Of a stretch of DNA of 64,000 nucleotides, positions 33,925-43,129 are shown piece by piece; within the stretch, counting starts at the first letter, position 1, and the number at the start of each line of letters is the position of its first letter. The position numbers and the translations under genes are program-made. The stretch lies in contig CAYMWF010000024.1 in NCBI GenBank assembly GCA_964394085.1, forward strand, positions 9,714 through 73,713, given 5' to 3'. The stretch is from CAYMWF01 sp964394085 [NCBI: uncultured Gemmatimonadota bacterium] (GTDB taxonomy: Bacteria; GCA-2686955; CAYMWF01). The notes beneath the pieces were generated by a model. It searched no databases. It was not told the DNA's origin and saw nothing but the letters and a program-made list of their open reading frames with translations.

Positions 33925-36201
33925 ATGAAGATTCTAGTTATTTTCCATACCGCTCTGTTCCTCTGCTTCTTAACACTTATTCAGGTTGCCGATGCCGGTA
34001 CGTCCTGCTCGGTATCGGGGGTGGTTACCGACCAGGGCGGCAATCCCCTCCCTCATTCCGATGTAATCGTCTCGGGAACTTCCCGCGGAGCTTCGGCGGC
34101 TCCCGACGGAAGATTTTTCATCCGCGGCCTGGAGCCGGGCCGGTACGAAATCGCGGCTTCGCGGGTGGGATTCAAGCGGGTGGCGAAACGGATCGATTTG
34201 AAGGTCGGCCGGGAAGCGGAGCTGACTTTCGCTCTCCCCGCCGAACCGTTGCTGCTGGAGGAACTCGTGGTCACCGCGAAGTTCGAGCGGGCCTATCCTT
34301 CGCCGCTGCTGGTGGAAAAAAGAGCTCCGGCAACATCAATAGTCGATTCCGGCGAGCTGTTGAAGAGTATCCCCGGTGTATCGACCGTAAAGAAGGGGGC
34401 GACGGGCCAGGATCCGGTGCTGAGAGGATTCAGGCAGGACCAGGTCCTCGTTCTTCTCGACGGGGCCGCGAGGACCACCTGCGCATGCCCCAACAGGATG
34501 GATCCCCCTACAAGCCATATCCAGGTCGAAGACATCGAAAAGATCGAGTTGTTCAAGGGGCCGTTCACCGTGAGATACGGCGAGACGCCGGGCGGTTTGA
34601 TCAATATCGTCTTAAAGAGACCCGACGTATCGGGCTCGCTGTTCAAGGGACGTGTAGATTTCGGCTACGAGCCGGACCATGACGGCATCATGGGGCGCTT
34701 GTCGGCCACCACGGCGTTCGATGACCGGTTCGCCGTCTTTCTGGGGGGAGGATACAGGGAGGAAGGCGACTACAGGGACGGAGACGACAACGTGGTCAGA
34801 GCGGGGGCGAAAGTCAGTGATTATTCCCTGAAAGGGAGGTTCGATCCCACGTCGCGGCTGAGGTTCCAGGCGACGCTCAGGAGCTCCGACACGAGGGACG
34901 TGCCGTATCCCGCGCTCATGATGGACATGGACAAAGACATCTTCAAACTCTATTCACTGGATATTTCGTCGCTCCCCCCCGGCGGGCCGGTCGAAAGCCT
35001 GGGCGGCACGGTGTACATGACTACGCTCGACCACGGCATGTCCAACAACGAATCGAAAACCAACTACAGCAAGGTGCACGCCGTCGCGGATATCGAAGCG
35101 AGCACTTTCGGAGGCAGGTGCGAGGCCAGGCTCAAACCCGCGGCATCCGGCGCTGTCTGGACCGGATTCGATTTTTTATCGATCTGGAAAAATGGAACGA
35201 GATTCAAGGATTTCGTATCACCGCAGAAGACGGACGCGACCGACAAAATATGGCCCGACGCGACTCAGAACCGTATCGGCCTGTTCGCTGAATCGAGGCT
35301 TCCTCTCTCAGAGGATGTTTCGGTGCTCGCCGGCTTGAGGGCGGGTTGGGCTCTTTACGAAGCAGCGGAGGCCGATTCTTCATTTTTGGCCTATTCGAGC
35401 GGCTCCCTCGAGAGCACGAATTTCCTCCCCGCGGGCGATATCTCGCTGCTGTGGCGGGCAACTCCGGGCTGGGAGATAGGTCTTTCCGCCGGCGCGGGGA
35501 GCCGTGCGCCATCGCTGACCGAAAAATATATAAACAGGTTCCAGATCGGCCTGGACAGCTACGAATATCTGGGTGACCCGGGAATAGAACCCGAGATAAA
35601 TTACCAGACCGAGCTCAGCGCCGCTTTCAGCAGGGAATCTCTCGAGATCGGCTGTTCGGCCTATATCGGTTACCTGTACAATGCCATAACGGGTTTCGTA
35701 GACACACTGAGTTCCGATCCCGATCCGGTAGTCGTGAAAAGATTCGGGAATCTCGACAAGGCGAGACACGCGGGCGGCGAATTATCCGCAGCCTACCGGT
35801 TCGATATCGGATATTACATGTCGAGCTCGCTGTCGTATACGAGGGGAACGAACCTTGTCGATGACGAACCGCTTCCCGAAATGCCTCCGCTGGAAGCAAA
35901 TGTGGTTCTCGGATACGAACATTGGCGAAAGCGGGTGAGAATCGAGCTGGACGGGCGGTTCGCGGCCCGGCAGAACAGGGTGTCATCCCTTTACGGCGAA
36001 GAAGAAACGCCCGGATTTTCGGTTTTCGGCGGCGAGATCGAACTGCGCCTGTTGGATCACTTCAGGGTCATCGCCGGTATCGACAACATTTTCGATGAAC
36101 AGTACTACGAACACTTGAGCAGGCGCGAAAAGATAGCCGACGGTGAACCGATTCCGGAAGAGGGCAGGAATGTCTATACCAGGATATCATTCTCCTGGTG
36201 A
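33925..36201 (+). CDS. TonB-dependent outer-membrane receptor, OprC/NosA-like (copper)
   Basis: 758 residues. ATG 33925 gives a clean signal peptide (1-24, ADA cleavage) and follows GAGGT. A carboxypeptidase-regulatory-like beta domain (about 28-105) precedes the plug (about 125-245, with DPVLRGFRQDQVLVLLDGA) and the barrel, ending in the terminal ISFSW. The plug holds C188-PNR-M192 in CPNRMDPPTSH, and a barrel loop holds H370-G-M372. OprC of Pseudomonas binds copper through exactly a CxxxM plus HxM site with about the same separation (180 residues; 182 here). So uptake of copper ions is the best guess. No TonB or periplasmic carrier gene is nearby. Confidence 0.85.
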   Translation: MKILVIFHTALFLCFLTLIQVADAGTSCSVSGVVTDQGGNPLPHSDVIVSGTSRGASAAPDGRFFIRGLEPGRYEIAASRVGFKRVAKRIDLKVGREAELTFALPAEPLLLEELVVTAKFERAYPSPLLVEKRAPATSIVDSGELLKSIPGVSTVKKGATGQDPVLRGFRQDQVLVLLDGAARTTCACPNRMDPPTSHIQVEDIEKIELFKGPFTVRYGETPGGLINIVLKRPDVSGSLFKGRVDFGYEPDHDGIMGRLSATTAFDDRFAVFLGGGYREEGDYRDGDDNVVRAGAKVSDYSLKGRFDPTSRLRFQATLRSSDTRDVPYPALMMDMDKDIFKLYSLDISSLPPGGPVESLGGTVYMTTLDHGMSNNESKTNYSKVHAVADIEASTFGGRCEARLKPAASGAVWTGFDFLSIWKNGTRFKDFVSPQKTDATDKIWPDATQNRIGLFAESRLPLSEDVSVLAGLRAGWALYEAAEADSSFLAYSSGSLESTNFLPAGDISLLWRATPGWEIGLSAGAGSRAPSLTEKYINRFQIGLDSYEYLGDPGIEPEINYQTELSAAFSRESLEIGCSAYIGYLYNAITGFVDTLSSDPDPVVVKRFGNLDKARHAGGELSAAYRFDIGYYMSSSLSYTRGTNLVDDEPLPEMPPLEANVVLGYEHWRKRVRIELDGRFAARQNRVSSLYGEEETPGFSVFGGEIELRLLDHFRVIAGIDNIFDEQYYEHLSRREKIADGEPIPEEGRNVYTRISFSW

Positions 36202-36258
36202 TGTCCAGCCTGTTTGATCCGAATTGCAATCCTCGAAAAACCCGGGGGATGAGGCGGC

Positions 36259-37146
36259 ATGGATAATCCGTACAAGGATTCATTGAAAGGGCTCGAGATT
36301 CCCGATCCCGTGGAGGCTTTTTTCTCCTGGTGCAGGGAGCGGGAGCGGATCAGGACCAGGCGCGAGTCGGGAGCACCGCCCCCGTGGACCGAAGATCCTG
36401 TTTTTCAAAAAGGGCGGTTTCTGAACGTGTTCAGGGAGGACGACAGGGGAACCAGAGCCGTTCTCCGGTTCGTCTCGCCTGTCGGAGATCTGGTTTCCCC
36501 GTTGATTCACGCGATTTTTTTCGCCCGGTGGTGCAATCGCTCCGCCACTCTGGATAAGCTTCACCCGGATCTGCTGTCCGATCCCGAACTCCTGCGAAAA
36601 ACGCTTCTTCACGAAGTGGGTCAGCCATGGTTTTCAGACGTTTACCCGGTCGAACCGGTTCGGTGGGATGGCCGGACCTTCGACCGCCTGGAAACCTGCA
36701 CGCACCTGTTCGGGAAATGTCTCGCTTTTCTGGAGAGCTCCATACGGGAGTCAGGGGGAAACGTGATTACCGCAACGGACGCGATCAACGAAGAATTCAG
36801 GATGGCGAATGATTTTCCGATCTTCATGGCGCTGGTCGATATTGCCTGGTTCCACCCGGACCTGATCCATCCGGAAAGCCCCGTCCCCACGGGCATCGGA
36901 GCCGTTCCTTTCCTGGATCTTCTGCAGCGTCACCTCGAAACGCCCGATCACCAGGCCGCGGCTGAAAAGATGATGGAGCTCCAGCCGGCTTGCTGGCCGG
37001 AAGCGCGCCGGCGGTTCACTCCCCTCGATATCGAATATATCTCCTGCGAGTGCCGTAAGTATTTCAGTTATAAAAACGGCACGAAACAGTTCACCGGGAA
37101 GAACCTTTTCACTCCCTGCGAAACTTCTTTCTCCCATAAAGGGTAA
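36259..37146 (+). CDS. protein related to 5-hmU DNA kinase helical domain / thymine-modification enzymes
   Basis: 295 residues, no signal peptide. The N-terminus (FFSWCRERERIRTRR, PPPWTEDPVFQKGRFLNVF, then REDDRGTRAVLRF) matches what I recall of the helical family found in 5-hydroxymethyluracil DNA kinases and alpha-glutamyl/putrescinyl-thymine pyrophosphorylases of phages. A later part has LETCTHLFGKCL and ITATDAINEEF. No P-loop is present, so any kinase activity would need another module. C-terminal Cys (SCECRKY) may bind metal. The small HTH-like gene follows five bases behind its stop. A role in DNA base modification or in recognising modified bases is inference from family memory. Confidence 0.5.
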   Translation: MDNPYKDSLKGLEIPDPVEAFFSWCRERERIRTRRESGAPPPWTEDPVFQKGRFLNVFREDDRGTRAVLRFVSPVGDLVSPLIHAIFFARWCNRSATLDKLHPDLLSDPELLRKTLLHEVGQPWFSDVYPVEPVRWDGRTFDRLETCTHLFGKCLAFLESSIRESGGNVITATDAINEEFRMANDFPIFMALVDIAWFHPDLIHPESPVPTGIGAVPFLDLLQRHLETPDHQAAAEKMMELQPACWPEARRRFTPLDIEYISCECRKYFSYKNGTKQFTGKNLFTPCETSFSHKG

Positions 37147-37150
37147 GGCG

Positions 37151-37405
37151 ATGCGCATGTCTGATCAAAAACAGGACGGCCGGGAACGTAACCTGGGTGA
37201 GCAGCCGCTCGCGAGGATCATGGATGCGAACGGCCTGGTCCCCCGCGATCTCGTGACGGCATCGACCGAGCAGATTACCCACAAGATGGTGGCCCGCGCG
37301 CGAAAAGGCAGGAGGTTGACACCCAACGTTCAGAACAAGATTCTCACCGCTCTGAACAAGGCGAGCGGAAAACGATACACTCTGGATGATATTTTCACAT
37401 ACTGA
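37151..37405 (+). CDS. small HTH-like conserved protein
   Basis: 84 residues with a short disordered Lys/Asp head and a compact helical core: ARIMDANGLVPRDLV, STEQITHKMVARARKGRRL, then NVQNKILTALNKASG and a C-terminal YTLDDIFTY. The pattern is like a cut-down XRE helix-turn-helix. I recall similar small proteins as conserved hypothetical genes. It begins five bases after the base-modification-like gene and almost certainly shares its message; a terminator follows. It may bind DNA on behalf of that partner or regulate the pair. An alternative start two codons on (37157) is equally possible. Confidence 0.6.
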   Translation: MRMSDQKQDGRERNLGEQPLARIMDANGLVPRDLVTASTEQITHKMVARARKGRRLTPNVQNKILTALNKASGKRYTLDDIFTY

Positions 37406-37419
37406 GCCGGTCCTTCGAT

Positions 37420-37458
37420 CCGGTTCAGGTTTTGACCGTCCGAGAACCGGTTCTTTTT
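37420..37458 (+). terminator. intrinsic terminator after the small HTH gene
   Basis: CCGGTTC (37420-37426) pairs with GAACCGG (37444-37450) around a 17-base loop, followed by TTCTTTTTCT. It closes the receptor, base-modification-like and HTH gene group. Confidence 0.65.
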
Positions 37459-37516
37459 CTATCAGGCTCCACTGAGAATCCGGAACACGTTTAAACAGCC
37501 GGAGGGGAGGGAAGGT

Positions 37517-38551
37517 TTGCAGAAACCGGGAACGACCGAGGATATTTTCAGCCTTCTCGATTCTTCCCTGGCGTCGGTTGCGGTCGGGGCCGCCCTGGAA
37601 ACCGGGCTTTTCAAGCTGCTTTCGGAAAAATCGCTGGATGTCGCCGGCGTGGCGGATAACCTCGGTATCCCCTTGAACCGCTGCTCCTACTGGCTGCAGT
37701 ATCTCGAAAGCCTGGGTTTACTGAGAACGATTTCCGGCCGCTATTCTCCGACCGCAGTCACGCGGAAGAAGATCCTCGAAACCTACAGTACGGAAACCTG
37801 GGCCTATCTCGCCCGCGAAGCCCGCGAAAGGTTCGGAATGGCGCAGGAGCTGGCCCTGCGGATCATCGAACCGGAAAAGCTTCCGTCTTCACGGGAGCCC
37901 GCCCCGCCCGACTACTTCAGACAGATGCTTGAATCTCCCCGGAAAGCCCGCGAATTCACCCGGATGCTCTGCGAGATCCATGAGCCCCTGGCCGAGGAGG
38001 TTGCCCTTCATCTCGATATGGAAGGTGTAAAAACCCTTCTCGACCTCGGCGGCGGTTCAGGAGTCATCTCTTTTTCGCTGCTGCGCCGCCATCCCGGGTT
38101 GACGGCCGCAGTGGCGGATATTCCGAACGTATGCGCGGCGGGAAGGGAGATTGCAGCCGAAAAAGGTATGGAAGATCGCATCTCCTACCTCGAGCGCGAC
38201 TTTATCCTCGACGACCTTCCGGGCGGGTTCGACATGGTTTTGAAATGCGATGTGGGTCACAATACCGAAACACTGTTCCGGAAATTGAGGAAGACGCTCA
38301 ACCCGGGAGGCCGCCTGGTGGTGGTCGGCAAGTTCGCCGTCGCCGAAAAAAGGGCTCACCCCACCCGTATACACTGGGCGTTCCTCAGTTCACTCGAAAG
38401 CGAAAAAATGAGCCTTTTGACACCCGCCGATATCCGGTCCCGCCTGGAAGGCGCAGGTTTTGAATACCTGTCCCTCGATCTGTTGCCGTCGAGAACGGAG
38501 GAGCGGTGGTCGGAAGGCTGGGAACTCATCGAAGCCCGGAAGTATCCGTAG
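37517..38551 (+). CDS. O-methyltransferase-type enzyme with winged-helix N-terminus
   Basis: 344 residues from TTG 37517, preceded by a purine-rich GGAGGGGAGGGAAGG. An N-terminal dimerisation/winged-helix domain (about 15-95: ALETGLFKLLS, LNRCSYWLQYLESLGLL, YSPTAVTRKKIL) is followed by a Rossmann methyltransferase core with LLDLGGGSGVISFSLL (motif I), a conserved Asp in VADIPNV and LNPGGRLVVVGKF. This is the plant-COMT/acetylserotonin-type family common in polyketide and pigment pathways. The substrate is unknown. An ABC exporter lies downstream, which might export the methylated product. Confidence 0.8.
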   Translation: MQKPGTTEDIFSLLDSSLASVAVGAALETGLFKLLSEKSLDVAGVADNLGIPLNRCSYWLQYLESLGLLRTISGRYSPTAVTRKKILETYSTETWAYLAREARERFGMAQELALRIIEPEKLPSSREPAPPDYFRQMLESPRKAREFTRMLCEIHEPLAEEVALHLDMEGVKTLLDLGGGSGVISFSLLRRHPGLTAAVADIPNVCAAGREIAAEKGMEDRISYLERDFILDDLPGGFDMVLKCDVGHNTETLFRKLRKTLNPGGRLVVVGKFAVAEKRAHPTRIHWAFLSSLESEKMSLLTPADIRSRLEGAGFEYLSLDLLPSRTEERWSEGWELIEARKYP

Positions 38552-38606
38552 AAGCGAATTTCCGACGCGGTCGCCCGCGGCTTCGGTTCAAGAGTCAGGA
38601 AGCAGC

Positions 38607-39479
38607 ATGCTCGAGTTGAAAATCCGCAATCTGGATAAAACTTATGCCAACGGTGTTCAGGCTGTAAAGAATGTCTCGCTCGATATCCCGACCGGCCTGT
38701 TCGGTCTTCTCGGACCTAACGGCGCCGGTAAAACCACCCTCATGAAAATAATCGCCACGCTGCTCGAACCCGACGGGGGCGAAATCAGGGTCGGGGGCAT
38801 CGACGTTCTGAACCAGAAGCTCGAATTGAAGAGGATACTGGGATACCTCCCGCAGGAATTCGGCTTCTATGCGAAAGACAGCGCTTACGCGCTGCTCGAT
38901 CATTTCACCCTGCTCAAGGGGGTGAGGGACGGGAAGGCGCGCCGAAGGAAGGTGGAGGAGCTGCTGAAGAGGGTGAACCTCTGGAACGAGCGGAAGCAGA
39001 AGCTCGGCACCTTCTCCGGCGGGATGAAACAGCGTTTCGGCATCGCCCAGGCGCTGGTCGGGAACCCGAAACTGATCATCGTCGATGAGCCGACCGCGGG
39101 GCTGGACCCTGCCGAGCGGAACCGGTTTCACAATCTCCTGAGCGAGATCGGCGAAAATATCATCGTAATCCTGTCGACGCACATCGTCGACGATGTCAGC
39201 GATCTATGCACCAACATGGCTATTATGGATAACGGTGAGATCATTCTCCACGAAGAGACTTCCGCGGCGATTTCGGCGTTGAAGCAAAAAATCTGGGAGA
39301 GGCCGGTTCCCAAGTCCGAGCTGCCTGAATTCGAAAGCCGGTACCGGCTCCTCTCCACCCGGCTCTTCGGAGGTGAAACATTCATCCGAATCCGGAGCGA
39401 CGAAAATCCGGGCAACGGTTTCAAATCCGTGGAAACATCCCTGGAAGATGTATATTTCCACCACTTGAAACGAACTTGA
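38607..39479 (+). CDS. ABC transporter ATP-binding protein
   Basis: 290 residues. ATG 38607 follows CAGGAAG; the longer frame upstream runs antisense-like into the methyltransferase. Motifs: Walker A GPNGAGKTT, Q-loop YLPQEFGFY, signature FSGGMKQRFG, Walker B LIIVDEPTAGLD and switch STHIVDD. The ABC-2 (natA/ccmA-like) type, exporting or pulling on lipids or peptides. Its stop overlaps or lies 14 bases before the start of the permease-peptidase gene, so the two make one transporter. Confidence 0.9.
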   Translation: MLELKIRNLDKTYANGVQAVKNVSLDIPTGLFGLLGPNGAGKTTLMKIIATLLEPDGGEIRVGGIDVLNQKLELKRILGYLPQEFGFYAKDSAYALLDHFTLLKGVRDGKARRRKVEELLKRVNLWNERKQKLGTFSGGMKQRFGIAQALVGNPKLIIVDEPTAGLDPAERNRFHNLLSEIGENIIVILSTHIVDDVSDLCTNMAIMDNGEIILHEETSAAISALKQKIWERPVPKSELPEFESRYRLLSTRLFGGETFIRIRSDENPGNGFKSVETSLEDVYFHHLKRT

Positions 39480-39493
39480 AAACGGGCGAAGGT

Positions 39494-42400
39494 ATGTTCT
39501 GGATAATCTTCCGGAAAGAATTCAAAAGGCTGCTGTTCAGCCTGCCTTTTCTCATTTTCTGGTGTCTCTTCGTTCTCATAACCTACATGACCGTTTCAAA
39601 TATGAACCCGGGCACCATAATCATGGGCATCTCTTACGGCAAGGAGATGCACAACGCACCCCTGGTCATCGCCCGCATCTTCTCCATCCTGACGGTTACG
39701 GGCCTGCTCTTTTCCCTGATCCTGATCGGCAGATCCGTGAACAGGGATTTCGACGCCCGGATCCACGATTTCTTCTTCACCATCCCGATGAGCAGGCTCG
39801 ATTACCTGGGCGGGCGGTTCTGCGGGGGCCTGGCCGCCAACCTCGCTCTTTTCACGGCCGTTATTGCCGGGGTGATTCTCGGATGTCTCCCGCTGGAAGC
39901 GAAGTACTGCGCACCATTCAGTTTTTCTGCGTTCCTGCTGCCGATTCTTATCCTGGTTCTCCCGAACCTGCTCCTGATCGGGGGTATCTTCTTTTCGCTG
40001 GCGGTATTGAGCCGGAAGATGATCCTGACGTACGTCAGCGGCGTTCTCTTCTTGATGATTTACGTGTTCGTCCTCGGAGGTTTCGCCCGCAGCGAGAGCG
40101 ATCTCCTGAGGATCCTGGGAGATCCTTTCGGGGTGATGACTCTGACCGAGCTGACGAAATTCTGGACGGTTGCGGAGATCAATACGAACCGGATGCCGCT
40201 CGCCGGCCTCCTTTTCGTCAACAGGATAATCTGGCTCGGCGTGGCTTCGGGCTTTCTTCTATTCGCTTTCAGAAGGTTCGAATTCGTAACCGACCTCGAA
40301 ACCCGGAAAAGAAAAAGCTCCACACCCGGCGAGGCGGTCCCGGAATCGAGAAGGGTAAGGTCGCTGGGTGATATCGAAGATTCGATACTCGAATACTCTT
40401 TCACCGCGCAGCTCGCCAAGATGTTCAGGAACGTCTCCATCGAATTCAGGAGGATTGTGTTCCATCCCGCCTTCCTGATTCTTACCTTCATGGCTATTAC
40501 CGAGATACTTGCCAACTTCATCGGAAACATCGGCCAGACCGGCAATAACGAGTACCCGCTTACGGCCTGGTACCTGAGCCATGCCGACCATGTCTGGGCG
40601 TACATGATACCGGTGACCATTCTTTTCGGGGGATTGATCGTCTGGAGGGAGCGGGACAACGGCTCGAGCGGGTTCTTCGATACGGTTCCGGTGCCGGACT
40701 GGTTGAGCTGCCTCTCCAAGCTCCTGACTCTGATGAGCATACAGACATTCTACGTGGTTCTCGTCATCCTCGCCGGAATATGCACCCAGGTCTTCTATTT
40801 CGGCTTTTTCGACATCCAGCCGGATCTGTACATCAAGAAGATGTTCGGCATCGAGCTGATCAAATACTGGCACATGGCGATCCTGGTGCTGTTCATACAG
40901 AACCTGGTGCCGAACAGGTACCTGGGGTTCTTCCTGTGCGCCCTCTATTATGTCGCCGATCTCCTGATTTTCGGTGTTTTCAAGTATGAAAACATCCTCA
41001 TGAGATACGGCGCCGTACCAAAGTATATATTCACGAACATGAACGGATACGGGCCGTACGCCGAAACCATATTCTGGTATACCGTCCACTGGGCGATGTT
41101 AGGACTGATACTGGTTTATATCTCGTCGATGCTGTGGCGGCGCAGCGATGAAACCCACCTGAAATACAGGATCAGGGGCGCTATCAAGAATCTCAGCAGT
41201 CATCGCGCGGCTTCCCTGCTGGTGTTAACGATTCTTTTTGTCGTATCCGGGGGATTCATCGGGTACAACAAGTATTTCCTGAACGATTATCTTTCGAAAA
41301 GAAGCGGACGGGCCCAGAGAGCCGCGTACGAGACGAAGTACGGAAAATTTGCGCATTTCCCCGGACCGAGCATCACGGGCGTCGATTTGAAAATCGATTT
41401 TTTTCCCGGAGAGAGAGAAATCGATATCAGGGGCTCTTACATACTGAAGAACAAGACCGCCGGGGTGATCGATACGATTTTCATCAGCCTGTCCGAGCGG
41501 GAGCTGGCCCGGATAAACAGGCTGGAGTTCACTCCGCGGGCGGACCTGACCTTCAAGGGGAAGGAATACGGTTTCAGGTGCTTCGAGCCTGAAAACCCTC
41601 TTTTGCCCGGCGAAGAAATCAAGCTTGAATTCGATTTCGAAGTCGCTCCCAGGGGATTCTCCGAGAACAACCCGGTAGTCGAGGCGGCGAGGAACGGCAG
41701 CTCCCTTCTGCTGTCGGCGGGCACTCCGAAATTTTTCCCCGCGATAGGCTACTGCGAGCATGTCGAGCTCACAAAGAAACATGAGCGGAAGAAGCTGGGA
41801 CTCCCTGAAAAAGCACTGAATCCGACCCTCGAGGAGTCGGACCCTTCGGAATGCTTCTGGCCTTCGGACCGGGCCCGTTTGAACGTCGTTCTCGGAACAT
41901 GCGAAAGCCAGGTGGCTGTATCCAACGGCAGGCTTCTCGACCGATGGACCGAAAACGGGCGGAACTACTTCCATTACGGCTCGGATATACCGATGGCGAA
42001 CGAGTTCGTGTTCGTTTCGGCGGAATATGAAATCGCCCGAGAAGAGTACAAGGGAATAAATATCGAAGTCTATTATGACAAGAAGCACGGATACAACATC
42101 CGGAGGATTATCGAAGGAGTCAAGGCTTCGCTCGATTACAGCGTTTCGAACTACTGCCCCTTTCCGTACAAGGATGTAAAGATCGTCGAGATAACCGATT
42201 ACATGTCGGGCGGCCTCGCGAGGTCTCAGCCGACCATCTTCTCCTGGCGCGAAGACGGAGGGTTCCTGAGCCAGATCGACAATACCGAAGACGTGGACAT
42301 GGTTTTCGGAATATGCACCCACGAGATGGCCCACCAGTGGTGGGGTTACATCGTGATGCCCGCCAGGTCGGAAGGCGCCTTCATGCTCACCGAAACCATG

Positions 42401-43090
42401 GCCCAATACGTCGAGATCATGTGCCTGGAAGATGAATACGGCCGAAAGATGGCGGACAAGGAGCGGCGCCGTGAAATGAAAGAGTATCTCAAGAGACGGA
42501 AGAGCGATCGGGAGGGAGAGCGCCCCCTGATGAGGGCGAGCGAGAAGCAGCATTATATCAATTATCCGAAGAGCACCATCGTGATGTACGCCCTTCAGGA
42601 TTATCTCGGTGAAGACCGGGTCAGCCTTGCCCTGCGGGGGATAACCGACGATTTCGGTCACCGGGAAGACTTGTTCGCCCGTTCTTCGGACGTGGTGCGG
42701 GCTTTCGAGAATATCGCCCCCGACAGCCTGCGGTACCTTGTTTCCGACCTGTTCGAATATATCACCCTGTACGAAAACAGGGCGGACGAGGCGACCTTCG
42801 AAAGAGAAAAAAACGGCAAATACAAGGTCTTTCTATCGGTATCCTCGAAGAAATTCCACGCGGACAGCCTCGGCGTCCAGGTGGAAGTGCCGCTGAATGA
42901 CTATATCGAAGTAGGGGTTCTGGGAGAAGATGAGGAAGAACTCTACATGCGGAAGCGCAGATTCACGAAAGAAAAAATGGAATTCGAAATAGAGGTAGAA
43001 AAGCGACCGGTGAAAGCCGGCATCGATCCCCGTCTCATCCTGATAGATCGCGAGCAGAACGATAACCTGGTTAAGGTGAAAGAATCGTGA
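39494..43090 (+). CDS. ABC-2 permease fused to M1-family aminopeptidase
   Basis: 1198 residues from ATG 39494 (a TTG at 39476, overlapping the ATPase stop, is the alternative). The N-terminal 560 residues carry two blocks of about six membrane helices each, typical of ABC-2 permeases, separated by a cytoplasmic linker. After one further helix (LVLTILFVVSGGFIGY) comes a large extracytoplasmic M1 peptidase domain with the zinc motif H943-E-M-A-H947 followed by QWWG, and the third ligand Glu in TETMAQYVE. The GAMEN-type exopeptidase block appears as the variant MSGGLARSQ. Known as a fused family in Bacteroidetes and relatives; its cargo is unknown. Confidence 0.88.
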   Translation: MFWIIFRKEFKRLLFSLPFLIFWCLFVLITYMTVSNMNPGTIIMGISYGKEMHNAPLVIARIFSILTVTGLLFSLILIGRSVNRDFDARIHDFFFTIPMSRLDYLGGRFCGGLAANLALFTAVIAGVILGCLPLEAKYCAPFSFSAFLLPILILVLPNLLLIGGIFFSLAVLSRKMILTYVSGVLFLMIYVFVLGGFARSESDLLRILGDPFGVMTLTELTKFWTVAEINTNRMPLAGLLFVNRIIWLGVASGFLLFAFRRFEFVTDLETRKRKSSTPGEAVPESRRVRSLGDIEDSILEYSFTAQLAKMFRNVSIEFRRIVFHPAFLILTFMAITEILANFIGNIGQTGNNEYPLTAWYLSHADHVWAYMIPVTILFGGLIVWRERDNGSSGFFDTVPVPDWLSCLSKLLTLMSIQTFYVVLVILAGICTQVFYFGFFDIQPDLYIKKMFGIELIKYWHMAILVLFIQNLVPNRYLGFFLCALYYVADLLIFGVFKYENILMRYGAVPKYIFTNMNGYGPYAETIFWYTVHWAMLGLILVYISSMLWRRSDETHLKYRIRGAIKNLSSHRAASLLVLTILFVVSGGFIGYNKYFLNDYLSKRSGRAQRAAYETKYGKFAHFPGPSITGVDLKIDFFPGEREIDIRGSYILKNKTAGVIDTIFISLSERELARINRLEFTPRADLTFKGKEYGFRCFEPENPLLPGEEIKLEFDFEVAPRGFSENNPVVEAARNGSSLLLSAGTPKFFPAIGYCEHVELTKKHERKKLGLPEKALNPTLEESDPSECFWPSDRARLNVVLGTCESQVAVSNGRLLDRWTENGRNYFHYGSDIPMANEFVFVSAEYEIAREEYKGINIEVYYDKKHGYNIRRIIEGVKASLDYSVSNYCPFPYKDVKIVEITDYMSGGLARSQPTIFSWREDGGFLSQIDNTEDVDMVFGICTHEMAHQWWGYIVMPARSEGAFMLTETMAQYVEIMCLEDEYGRKMADKERRREMKEYLKRRKSDREGERPLMRASEKQHYINYPKSTIVMYALQDYLGEDRVSLALRGITDDFGHREDLFARSSDVVRAFENIAPDSLRYLVSDLFEYITLYENRADEATFEREKNGKYKVFLSVSSKKFHADSLGVQVEVPLNDYIEVGVLGEDEEELYMRKRRFTKEKMEFEIEVEKRPVKAGIDPRLILIDREQNDNLVKVKES

Positions 43091-43129
43091 ACCCGTTCAC
43101 CCGACAACAGGAATACTCAGGAGGTTCCC

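Noticed and set aside
41225-42661. 478-residue minus-strand frame inside the permease-peptidase fusion
   Set aside because: Antisense shadow; the plus-strand frame has the HEMAH motif and conserved helices.
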